From positions 1 through 12,879 of the forward strand of contig DHVJ01000010.1 in NCBI GenBank assembly GCA_002412595.1: 12,879 nucleotides of DNA, read 5' to 3'. Positions 6,241-12,879 of this stretch are shown here, piece by piece. This DNA is from Anaerolineaceae bacterium UBA5211 (lineage in GTDB: Bacteria; Chloroflexota; Anaerolineae; Anaerolineales; Anaerolineaceae). Numbering within the stretch: position 1 is the stretch's first letter; every line of letters starts with the position of its first letter. A program made the position numbers and the translations under genes. The notes beneath the pieces are model-generated. The model was not told the DNA's origin, ran no database searches, and saw nothing but the letters and a program-made list of their open reading frames with translations.

Positions 6241-8258
6241 GCTGTTTTTTCTGCCAATTCTTTCAGTTGAGCTTCAGATAAGATCGTGACGCCTAAAGCC
6301 TGTGCTTTCTCCAGCTTGGAACCGGCGTTCTCACCCACCACAAGGTAATCGGTCTGTTTGCTGATGCCGTCCGATACTTTACCGCCGTGTTGGCTGATGA
6401 ATTCCTTGATTTCCTCACGGGTGAAATCCACCAGGCTGCCGGTCACCACGAACTTTTTGCCGGCTAAAGTTTGCGGTGCAGTTTGCTCGGCTTGGCTGCG
6501 CACTGGCCAAATGCCGGCCGCTTTTAGCTTGCGCACAGTTTCTTGATTCTTCTGATTGGCAAACCAGTCCACAACGGCTTCAGCCATATTCGGTCCGAAA
6601 CCCTCGATTTCTTCCAAATCTGCCGCACCTGTTTGCGCCAGAGCATCTAAATCATCAAAGTGCTTCGCCAAATCTTCCGCTGCGATCTCCCCGATGCCGC
6701 GGATACCCAGGGCCGTGATCAGCCGCCCCAGCGACTGTGTTTTGGACGCTTCAACGGCTTCCAGCAAATTATCGGCTTTCTTATCCTTGAAGCCTTCCAA
6801 ATCCAGCAAAATATCGCGTTTCAACGTATATAGGTCGGCTACGTCGCTTACCAGCCCAGCTTCCACCAGCTGCTCCACAATCTTGATCCCTAAACCGACA
6901 ATATCCATGGCGCCGCGTGAAACATAGTGTTCGATATTGCGGATGATTTGCGCCGGGCAGGAACTATTGATACAGTACCAGGCCACCTCGCCCTCGATGT
7001 TCTCTACCGGTTGATGGCAAACCGGGCATTCCTGAGGAATCTCAAAAGATTTTTCATCTCCGCTGCGAGCATCCGTGATGGGTCCAATAATATAGGGAAT
7101 AACGTCCCCGGCTCGTTTAACCAGCACACGATCGCCCACACGGATATCCTTTTCCGCAATGTAATCAAAATTGTGCAATGTAGCCTGCTTGACTGTCACC
7201 CCGCCGATATCCACCGGCTCCAGGATGGCGTAAGGCGTCAGCACGCCCGTGCGGCCCACGTTCACACCAATATCATTCAGTTTCGTAGTCACTTCCTGCG
7301 CCGGGAATTTCAGCGCCAACGCGCCGCGCGGGTCCTTTCCTACAAAACCCAGCTCATCCGCCAGGCGCAAATCATCCAGCTTGATTACCACGCCATCCAC
7401 ATCGAAGGGTATGTGGGTGCGTTTTTCCTGCCAGCCGCGCGTGCAAGTGATCATTTCTTCCAAGTTATCACAGCGCTGTGAATAATCCGATACCGGAAAC
7501 CCCAGCCGCTTCAGGTACCGCAGCGTTTCCCACTGTGAGTCTTTGGGATTGTTGGTCACAATCGCATAGCTCAAAATGGTCAACGGCCGCTGGGCCACCA
7601 GCGCCGGGTCCAGCTGGCGCAGGGAACCGGCCGCGGTGTTGCGCGGGTTCTGGTACACTTTTTCGCCTTTTTCCGCCAGCTCCTGGTTCAGGCGTTCGAA
7701 ATCCGCCAGCATGATGAAAGCTTCCGCCCGCACTACCAGTACTTCCGGTACTTCAACCTGGCCGGTTTCCACCGGAATCTTGAGCGGGATGGACGGGATG
7801 GTGCGCAGATTGGCGGTAATGTCTTCACCCACTTCCCCATCGCCGCGTGTGGCACCCTGCACAAACACGCCGTTGTGATAATGCAGCACCACTGTCAACC
7901 CATCGATTTTAGGCTCCAGCACAAAACTGCTCTGGCGCACGCGCTCATCCAGTTTGGCAATGCGCTCATACCAGGCGCGGATATCGTCCTCCGAAAAGGC
8001 ATTTGCCAGACTCAGGATGGAAGCCGGATGGCGCACCTTTTCAAATCGTTCGGCCGGTGGCGCACCGCTGCGCTGGGTAGGCGAATCCGGTGTGATCCAT
8101 TCCGGATGGGCCGCTTCCATGGCACGCAGCTTCAACAAAAGTTGGTCAAATTCGTAATCACTGACGATCGGATCATCCTGCACGTGGTAACGGTAGTTGT
8201 GATAATGGATATCTTTTTTGAGCTGTTCATAATCGGAAAAAGTAATTTTTTCATCCAT
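6237..8258 (-). CDS. ligA: NAD-dependent DNA ligase LigA
   Basis: This 673-residue enzyme seals nicks at replication and repair using NAD+. An Ia domain (YHNYRYHVQDDPIVSDYEFD) binds NMN. The adenylated lysine is K117 in EPKIDGL, followed by TRGDGEVGED. An OB fold comes next, then a zinc finger with C411, C414, C429 and C434, helix-hairpin-helix repeats (about 480-565, e.g. LEGFKDKKADNLL, GIRGIGE) and a C-terminal BRCT domain (about 598-670). Length and order are standard. The ATG at 8258 (MDEKITFSDYEQL) was chosen. An in-frame TTG at 8291 adds 11 unrelated residues and would lie upstream of the likely promoter. There is no Shine-Dalgarno before the ATG. Its stop overlaps the rlmI start, making a two-gene operon. 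Confidence 0.97.
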   Translation of the reverse strand: MDEKITFSDYEQLKKDIHYHNYRYHVQDDPIVSDYEFDQLLLKLRAMEAAHPEWITPDSPTQRSGAPPAERFEKVRHPASILSLANAFSEDDIRAWYERIAKLDERVRQSSFVLEPKIDGLTVVLHYHNGVFVQGATRGDGEVGEDITANLRTIPSIPLKIPVETGQVEVPEVLVVRAEAFIMLADFERLNQELAEKGEKVYQNPRNTAAGSLRQLDPALVAQRPLTILSYAIVTNNPKDSQWETLRYLKRLGFPVSDYSQRCDNLEEMITCTRGWQEKRTHIPFDVDGVVIKLDDLRLADELGFVGKDPRGALALKFPAQEVTTKLNDIGVNVGRTGVLTPYAILEPVDIGGVTVKQATLHNFDYIAEKDIRVGDRVLVKRAGDVIPYIIGPITDARSGDEKSFEIPQECPVCHQPVENIEGEVAWYCINSSCPAQIIRNIEHYVSRGAMDIVGLGIKIVEQLVEAGLVSDVADLYTLKRDILLDLEGFKDKKADNLLEAVEASKTQSLGRLITALGIRGIGEIAAEDLAKHFDDLDALAQTGAADLEEIEGFGPNMAEAVVDWFANQKNQETVRKLKAAGIWPVRSQAEQTAPQTLAGKKFVVTGSLVDFTREEIKEFISQHGGKVSDGISKQTDYLVVGENAGSKLEKAQALGVTILSEAQLKELAEKTA

Positions 8259-8265
8259 GCCTAGA

Positions 8266-8274
8266 ATTATAGCA
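8266..8274 (-). promoter_or_regulatory. Extended -10 promoter of ligA
   Basis: On the - strand the sequence reads TGCTATAAT: TG-n plus a perfect TATAAT. Only seven bases separate it from the ligA ATG, so the transcription start should fall on or within a base or two of the start codon. No convincing -35 is present at normal spacing. Confidence 0.6.
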
Positions 8275-8324
8275 ATCTTTGCTCCATTCAATCCAGGCGA
8301 AAACCTCTCGCGGTCTTTTCCGTA

Positions 8325-8330
8325 TATAAT
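8325..8330 (+). promoter_or_regulatory. Candidate -10 element of the rightward operon
   Basis: A perfect TATAAT lies 55 bases before the first gene of the rightward operon, in the region divergent from ligA. A -35 at 17 bases is poor. A second possibility, TTGACT at 8336-8341, has no good -10 partner at standard spacing. Confidence 0.4.
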
Positions 8331-8385
8331 AAAAGTTGACTTGTGTTTGCAATTGAAAATTTATCAGTTATTTCTCGGAGGTATT

Positions 8386-8751
8386 ATGAAATTTGGCAAA
8401 ATCACCCTGTTTGTATTGGCTGCTTTCGCTTTGATTTTTTCTTTCATCCTTTTTTTGGGTTCTTTCAGCCAGACCGGTACTTCAATTCCAGTGTGGTTTT
8501 CCATTATCTTAGCCACTGTCGGTTTCATGTTAATATTTTTTGCCACCCGTACAGAACCGCCTGCTGAAAACGGTCAGAACGTAACTGTGAATATCGATTT
8601 ACCCGGCCAGGTTGGCATGGATACCATCAAATGCAAATCCTGTGGCGGCGTGCTTTCGGAAAAGGATATCAAACTGGTGGCCGGTGCACCCGTGGTAACC
8701 TGCCCTTTCTGTGGAACTACTTACCAGCTCTCTGAAGAGCCCAAATGGTAG
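8386..8751 (+). CDS. Small two-TM protein with C-terminal zinc ribbon
   Basis: 121 residues, not a family I can name. Two hydrophobic helices (about 6-27 and 35-54) form an N-terminal hairpin. A polar linker follows, then a zinc ribbon: CKSCGG (C83, C86) and CPFCGTTY (C106, C109). By the usual reading, the short loop is outside and the zinc ribbon faces the cytoplasm. The start is the ATG at 8386, with GGAGG at 8377-8381; the open frame reaches back to 8257 but that part is non-coding. It is the first gene of the rightward operon and lies 39 bases before the DUF2207-type gene. This suggests it assists or anchors that protein, or binds its cysteine tail or metal; this is inference from position only. 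Confidence 0.8.
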   Translation: MKFGKITLFVLAAFALIFSFILFLGSFSQTGTSIPVWFSIILATVGFMLIFFATRTEPPAENGQNVTVNIDLPGQVGMDTIKCKSCGGVLSEKDIKLVAGAPVVTCPFCGTTYQLSEEPKW

Positions 8752-8790
8752 CCCGAAGAAATTAATTTTCAATTCATTAGTGGAGTTTTC

Positions 8791-10515
8791 ATGAAAAAGT
8801 TTCGAGTTGCCAGCATTCTCATTTCCTTCCTACTGGTGCTGACCTTCATTCAACCTGTTTTGGCGCAGGATTACTATTTCGAGGTTCCCGAAGAACAGGT
8901 GGATGTCTTTATTGAAACAGACGGCACAATCACCATCGAGTATTACTATCAATTCCAGAATGCCGGTGGTGCGCATATTATCGACTACATTGATATTGGC
9001 ATGCCCGGCAACAGCACCTATCAACTCAGCAATATCAGCGCCAATGTGGACGGCAAAGCTATTACCGATATAACCTATTCGGATTATGTGGATGGCGTCG
9101 CCCTGGGTTTGGGCGCCAATGCCATTCCAGCCGGCGGCAGCGGCGTGGTCTATATGCGTGCGGAAAATGTAGGCAACCTGTTCTATTATGCCAGTGAAAA
9201 TGACAGCGAAGAAGATTATACTTCGATCAATTTTCAGCCCAACTATTTCGGCTCAGATTACGTCAGCGGCAGTACCAATTTAACAGTCAATTTCCACCTC
9301 CCCCCCGGCCTGACCAGCGAAGAACCGCGCTGGATCGCTCCCAAGAATTGGCCCGGAGATGACACCCCCGCTTCAGCCTTTGATTCCGAAAACCGCATTA
9401 TGTACCAATGGTCATCTGCTTCAGCCGCTGCGGACGGGGAATACACCTTCGGGGTCACATTCCCCGCACGCCTGATCCCAACCAGCGTGATCAATACCAA
9501 CCAAACCATTACCTATAATCCCAGTGATGTTTGGGGTACCGTGATTCCGATTCTGTGCTGTACAGCAGTCATCGGCCTGTTTGTGCTGGTGATTGTTTTG
9601 GCAGTCAAAAACGCCAAGAAACGCAACCTAAAATATCTGCCCCCTAAGATTGCCATCGAAGGGCACGGCATCAAGCGCGGTTTGACCTCTGTGGAGGCGG
9701 CTGTGCTGATGGAACAGCCCATGGATAAAATCCTCACGATGATCCTCTTTGCGGTCATGAAGAAAGAGGCTGTCCAGGTAACCCAACGCGACCCGTTAGA
9801 AGTCAAGGTGGAAGATACCCTGCCGGAAGACCTGCGGGAATATGAAAAATCCTTCCTGGAAGCTTTCAAAGAAAGCAACACCGCCAAACGCCGTAAAATG
9901 CTGCAAGATATGATGGTCGCGCTGGTTAAAAGCGTGGGCGAAAAAATGAAAGGCTTCAGCCGCAAGGAAACCGTTACTTATTACGAAGAGATCATCAAGA
10001 AAGCCTGGCAGCAGGTGGAAGATGCAGAAACACCCGAAGTGCGCGCTGAGAAATACTCCGAGGCAGCCGATTGGACATTGCTGGACAAGGATTACGATTC
10101 GCGTACACGGCGTGCTTTCGGCAGCGGGCCAGTCTTTATGCCAATGTGGTGGTGGCGCGCCGACCCGAGCATAGGTTCAGCTGGCCGCAGTATGGGCGGT
10201 GCCGGAACCAAAGGCTCCTCGATGCCTTCCGGCGGCAACCAATCCAAAACCATCACGCTGCCCAATTTACCCGGCGCCAATGCAGCCGCTTCCGTGATCG
10301 GCACTGTACAGGCCTTCTCAGCCGGGGCCGTGGGCAATCTGACTTCCTTCACTGGCGGCGTTACCACAAAGACCAACCCGGCACCCGTGCAGACATCCAG
10401 CACCTTCCGCTCCAGCGGCGGGCGCGGCAGCGGCATGGGCGGCGGAGGTCATTCCTGCGCTTGTGCCTGCGCTTGTGCGGGCTGCGCCTGTGCCTGTGCC
10501 GGCGGCGGCCGTTAA
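8791..10515 (+). CDS. DUF2207-type membrane protein with Cys-Ala repeat tail; candidate substrate of a radical SAM system
   Basis: 574 residues. A signal peptide (1-25, ending VLAQD) precedes an extracellular beta-rich domain (about 26-245) typical of DUF2207. One clear membrane helix (about 249-272) is followed by the basic stretch KNAKKRNLK, so the rest (273-574) is predicted cytoplasmic. It includes a helical charged region (about 295-440; LTSVEAAVLM, KEEAVQ-like winged-helix features usual in DUF2207) and a Gly/Ser/Thr/Pro-rich linker. The tail CACACACAGCACACAGGGR has seven cysteines (556, 558, 560, 562, 565, 567, 569). Elsewhere the only cysteines are C256-C257 in the membrane helix. DUF2207 proteins have no established function; many have Gly-rich C-termini. 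The start has GGAG five bases upstream. The tail and the following PqqD/radical SAM genes suggest it is post-translationally modified. Confidence 0.88.
   Translation: MKKFRVASILISFLLVLTFIQPVLAQDYYFEVPEEQVDVFIETDGTITIEYYYQFQNAGGAHIIDYIDIGMPGNSTYQLSNISANVDGKAITDITYSDYVDGVALGLGANAIPAGGSGVVYMRAENVGNLFYYASENDSEEDYTSINFQPNYFGSDYVSGSTNLTVNFHLPPGLTSEEPRWIAPKNWPGDDTPASAFDSENRIMYQWSSASAAADGEYTFGVTFPARLIPTSVINTNQTITYNPSDVWGTVIPILCCTAVIGLFVLVIVLAVKNAKKRNLKYLPPKIAIEGHGIKRGLTSVEAAVLMEQPMDKILTMILFAVMKKEAVQVTQRDPLEVKVEDTLPEDLREYEKSFLEAFKESNTAKRRKMLQDMMVALVKSVGEKMKGFSRKETVTYYEEIIKKAWQQVEDAETPEVRAEKYSEAADWTLLDKDYDSRTRRAFGSGPVFMPMWWWRADPSIGSAGRSMGGAGTKGSSMPSGGNQSKTITLPNLPGANAAASVIGTVQAFSAGAVGNLTSFTGGVTTKTNPAPVQTSSTFRSSGGRGSGMGGGGHSCACACACAGCACACAGGGR
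10456..10500 (+). repeat. Cys-Ala coding repeat with a 12-bp tandem unit
   Basis: Bases 10456-10467 (TGCGCTTGTGCC) are repeated at 10468-10479 with one change, then GGC and TGCGCCTGTGCCTGTGCC. The block encodes CACACACAGCACACA. Cysteine codons mix TGC and TGT and alanine codons mix GCT, GCC and GCG, so the alternation at protein level is not just simple DNA slippage, although the 12-bp unit shows that duplication contributed. Confidence 0.85.
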
Positions 10516-10529
10516 TCAGGAGCTTTTAT

Positions 10530-10580
10530 ATGGCTGCTGTAGCCGAATTTTTAATAAAAGGTTTGTATGTTTCAAAATAA
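10530..10580 (+). CDS. Possible 16-codon ORF overlapping the radical SAM start
   Basis: ATG at 10530 is preceded by AGGAG (10518-10522) at an ideal seven-base spacing and reads MAAVAEFLIKGLYVSK, then TAA. It overlaps the first 14 bases of the radical SAM gene in another frame. Its ribosome binding site is better than the AAAGG used by the radical SAM gene. It may be a leader ORF whose translation delivers ribosomes to the next start, or a chance ORF. It has no cysteine and no Gly-Gly, so it does not look like an obvious modified peptide precursor. Confidence 0.35.
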   Translation: MAAVAEFLIKGLYVSK

Positions 10581-11919
10581 AAAACCATTGCCGGGGTTAA
10601 AATCCGGCAATTTCACTTACCTGCGGCAATCCGGTGAATTTAAAAAACGCATCCATCTGCGCGTAGAGGCGGACGGCAGCGCCGTTCTGTTGGTAAATGC
10701 CAACCGCATTTATCATTTCAATCCTAGCGCCGCGCTGATGGCGCATTTGCTGCTGGAAGAAGTGCCAGATGAACACGTCGTCAAACGTGTCACTCAGGTC
10801 TTTCCGGTCAAGCGCGAACAGGCCGCAAAGGACTTTCTAGCATTCAAATCTACTTTCATGTCCATCATCTCACCTGTTGATGACCCATGCCCCATTTGCG
10901 ACTTGAATCTGGAAATCTTAGAGCCATTTTCGCGCCAACCTTCCGCACCTTATCGCATGGACCTGGCGCTCACCTACCGCTGCAACAACCACTGTCTGCA
11001 CTGCTACAACGAAGCCTCGCGCGCCCAAAACGAATACACTACCGAGCAGTGGCTGGCCGTGCTGGACAAGGTCTGGAAGCTGGGCATCCCGCATGTAGTT
11101 TTCACTGGCGGCGAGCCCACCCTGATGCCCGACCTGCCCAAACTGGTAGCGCGCGCAGAAAGCCTTGGTCTGATCACCGGCCTGAACACCAACGGCCGTA
11201 ATCTGGCGGACAAAGCTTTTCTGCACGAATTAGTGGATGCCGGTCTGGACCATGTGCAAATCACACTGGAGTCGCACGATGCGGGCATCCATAACCATAT
11301 CGTCGCTTCTCAAAAAGCCTGGGAGGAAACGGTCGCGGGCATCCGCGCTGCCTTAGGCACACGCCTGTTTGTCATGACCAACACCACCCTGCTGCGCAGC
11401 AACAGCGCCTACCTGGCCGATACACTGGTTTTCCTGGCCGATTTGGGCGTTCCAACCATAGGTCTGAACGGACTGATCCATTCCGGACGCGGAGCAGACA
11501 ACGCCGAAGCCCTTCAGGAAAGCGAATTGGCCGCCTTGTTGGATATCGCCAAGGCGCACGTCGAAAGCAGCGATCAGCGCCTGATCTGGTACACCCCCAC
11601 GCAGTACTGCCATTTCAATCCGGTGGATAGCGGTCTGGGCGTCAAGGGCTGCACCGCCGCCAGTTACAACATGTGCATTGAACCGGACGGCAGCGTGCTG
11701 CCCTGCCAGTCTTATTATCAATCGTTGGGGAACTTCCTCAGCGACGACTGGCCGTCCATTTGGAACAGCGATTTAGCCTTGACCATCCGTGAGCGCCGTT
11801 ACGCTCCCGAGAGCTGCCGCGTGTGTGATCTGCTTTCGTCCTGCGGCGGCGGCTGCCCGCTTTACTTCCAGCAAAATCCGCAGGCCTTACCCGAACCGGT
11901 CATCGACCTGCCTTTTTAA
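10567..11919 (+). CDS. PqqD-like/radical SAM/SPASM protein-modifying enzyme
   Basis: A 450-residue protein with the layout of RiPP-modifying enzymes. Residues about 28-105 (RIHLRVEADGSAVLLVNANRI onward) form a PqqD-like peptide-recognition domain. CPIC (108-111) is a further cysteine pair in the linker. The radical SAM core has C139-x3-C143-x2-C146 (RCNNHCLHCY), binding a 4Fe-4S cluster that cleaves SAM, and GGEP (181-184). The C-terminal SPASM domain has C362, C370, C380 (DGSVLPC), then C417-x2-C420-x5-C426-x3-C430, enough for auxiliary clusters. Such enzymes make thioether, C-C or epimerised residues in peptides; the exact chemistry cannot be read here. AAAGG is five bases before the ATG. 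It lies 51 bases after the DUF2207-type gene, whose Cys-Ala tail is the best candidate substrate. Confidence 0.92.
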   Translation: MFQNKKPLPGLKSGNFTYLRQSGEFKKRIHLRVEADGSAVLLVNANRIYHFNPSAALMAHLLLEEVPDEHVVKRVTQVFPVKREQAAKDFLAFKSTFMSIISPVDDPCPICDLNLEILEPFSRQPSAPYRMDLALTYRCNNHCLHCYNEASRAQNEYTTEQWLAVLDKVWKLGIPHVVFTGGEPTLMPDLPKLVARAESLGLITGLNTNGRNLADKAFLHELVDAGLDHVQITLESHDAGIHNHIVASQKAWEETVAGIRAALGTRLFVMTNTTLLRSNSAYLADTLVFLADLGVPTIGLNGLIHSGRGADNAEALQESELAALLDIAKAHVESSDQRLIWYTPTQYCHFNPVDSGLGVKGCTAASYNMCIEPDGSVLPCQSYYQSLGNFLSDDWPSIWNSDLALTIRERRYAPESCRVCDLLSSCGGGCPLYFQQNPQALPEPVIDLPF

Positions 11920-11952
11920 GAAACAAACCCGCCATGAGATTGAGGAGGAATT

Positions 11953-12879
11953 ATGTTCAAAAAAATCGAGGACTTTTTCGATAGTTTCTACAACCAAGCT
12001 GAAACCATCCCGGCTGGGATTTATCTATACCAGGCGCCGCCTGAAGCGGAGCTGCCCTACAAACTGCATCTGCGCGTGGAAGCAGACGGCAGCGGCATCC
12101 TCATTCTGAATGCCAGCACTGTGCTGCACCTCAACCAGACAGCCGCTGAATATGCCTATCACCTGATCAAAGGGATGGATAATGCCGCCATTGCTAAAAC
12201 CGTTGCGCAGCGTTACAAAATCCCGCTGGAAACCGCCGAAAAGGACCTAACGGAATTCGTGGACAAGATCAACATGCTGGTCAACAGTCAGGATCTCGAC
12301 CCGGTGACTTATCTGGACATGGCACGTGTAGCCCCATACTCGCAAAAATTGTCCGCGCCCTACCGCCTGGATTGCGCCCTGACTTACTGCGTGTCCGACG
12401 GTACGGATGCAGCCGTGGCACCCACCGAGCGCGTCAGCCGCGAACTTAACACAGCCGAATGGAAAACCGTCATGAAGAACGCCTGGAAGGCCGGCATCCC
12501 GCATGTCATCTTCACCGGCGGCGAGTCTAGCCTGCGCGATGATTTGCCCGAATTGGTAACTTACGCCGAGGAATTGGGTTTGGTCAGCGGCCTGCTTACG
12601 GACGGATTCAAACTGGCAGCCAAGAAATATACGCTCGACCTGTTAGATAAGGGTCTGGACCATATCCTGATCCTGGCCAACCCGGGCGACAAACGTTTCT
12701 GGAATGCACTCAAAGTTTTGATGCCCCTGGATATCGCGGTTACCGTGCACGTTACGCTAACTGCCGATAACTGCGCGGGGTTCCCGGCCTTGCTGGATAA
12801 GGTCGCTAAGGCAGATGTGGTTTCTATTTCGTTGAGCGCCGCGCATGAATCGCTCTCTGATGAGCTGCAGAAAGCCATT
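11953..12879 (+). CDS. PqqD-like/pseudo-radical SAM paralogue without cluster cysteines, 3' end outside the window
   Basis: 309 codons are visible to the window edge with no stop. The protein is a tandem paralogue of the preceding gene: a PqqD-like domain (about 38-115, KLHLRVEADGSGILILNAST), then LSAPYRLDCALTY, matching PSAPYRMDLALTY in its neighbour, then AGIPHVIFTGGESSL matching LGIPHVVFTGGEPTL. Between these, where the neighbour has RCNNHCLHC, this protein reads CVSDGTDAA. Over 25 residues the two align with no gap, and the three cluster cysteines are V, T and A. The SAM-binding GGE is kept. It is therefore a radical SAM fold that probably cannot bind the catalytic cluster: a likely partner, scaffold or substrate-presenting subunit. 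Whether it keeps a SPASM domain lies beyond the window. The start is fixed by AGGAGG (11943-11948), 33 bases after the previous stop. Confidence 0.88.
   Translation, partial: MFKKIEDFFDSFYNQAETIPAGIYLYQAPPEAELPYKLHLRVEADGSGILILNASTVLHLNQTAAEYAYHLIKGMDNAAIAKTVAQRYKIPLETAEKDLTEFVDKINMLVNSQDLDPVTYLDMARVAPYSQKLSAPYRLDCALTYCVSDGTDAAVAPTERVSRELNTAEWKTVMKNAWKAGIPHVIFTGGESSLRDDLPELVTYAEELGLVSGLLTDGFKLAAKKYTLDLLDKGLDHILILANPGDKRFWNALKVLMPLDIAVTVHVTLTADNCAGFPALLDKVAKADVVSISLSAAHESLSDELQKAI

Noticed and set aside
6927..7481. Long open frame of 184 codons on the + strand
   Set aside because: Antisense shadow of ligA, whose domains are unmistakable on the other strand.
8259..8291. In-frame N-terminal extension of LigA from a TTG
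   Set aside because: It covers the likely TATAAT promoter and adds residues before the conserved LigA start.
8257..8385. Upstream extension of the zinc-ribbon protein frame
   Set aside because: GGAGG directly precedes the ATG at 8386; the upstream part contains the promoter region between divergent genes.
10456..10500. Short tandem repeat as a possible CRISPR or VNTR array
   Set aside because: Only about two 12-bp units, in frame within a coding sequence, without spacers.

Overview
The window looks like chromosomal DNA of a free-living, probably anaerobic bacterium of moderate GC content. The best guess is the Chloroflexota (Anaerolineae-like). This rests on the gene mix (an iron-sulfur enoate reductase-type oxidoreductase, a YugP-type metallopeptidase, a DUF2207 protein with a Cys-Ala tail) and on hairpin repeats of a kind common in such genomes. 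It is an impression from gene content, not a proven placement.

Layout. Positions 1-1494 hold an IS1182-type transposase, cut by the left edge and ending in its own terminator. Positions 1483-1908 are AT-rich and non-coding, with three hairpin repeats, and lead into a tRNA-Arg(CCG) gene (1909-1980). A membrane zinc metallopeptidase (2089-2784) follows. It converges on a leftward enoate reductase/2,4-dienoyl-CoA reductase-like flavoprotein (2899-4905), and the two share a strong bidirectional terminator. Next is a leftward pair, ligA then rlmI, whose reading frames overlap by four bases. ligA appears to be transcribed from an extended -10 promoter so close to its ATG that the message should be leaderless.

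From about 8325 to the right edge runs a rightward operon with gaps of 51 bases or less: a small two-TM zinc-ribbon protein (8386), a DUF2207-type membrane protein (8791), a possible 16-codon ORF (10530), a PqqD-like/radical SAM/SPASM protein (10567) and a second PqqD-like/radical SAM-fold protein (11953, cut by the right edge).

This operon is the most interesting part. The DUF2207 protein ends in a cysteine-alanine tail, CACACACAGCACACAGGGR, and its predicted topology puts that tail in the cytoplasm. The next gene has the domain order of a RiPP-type peptide-modifying enzyme: PqqD-like recognition domain, CxxxCxxC radical SAM core, and SPASM cysteines for auxiliary clusters. The gene after it is a tandem paralogue in which all three cluster cysteines are replaced without any indel, so it is a pseudo-radical SAM protein. 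The inference is that the two proteins form a catalytic/non-catalytic pair that post-translationally modifies the Cys-Ala tail of a membrane-anchored protein rather than a free peptide.
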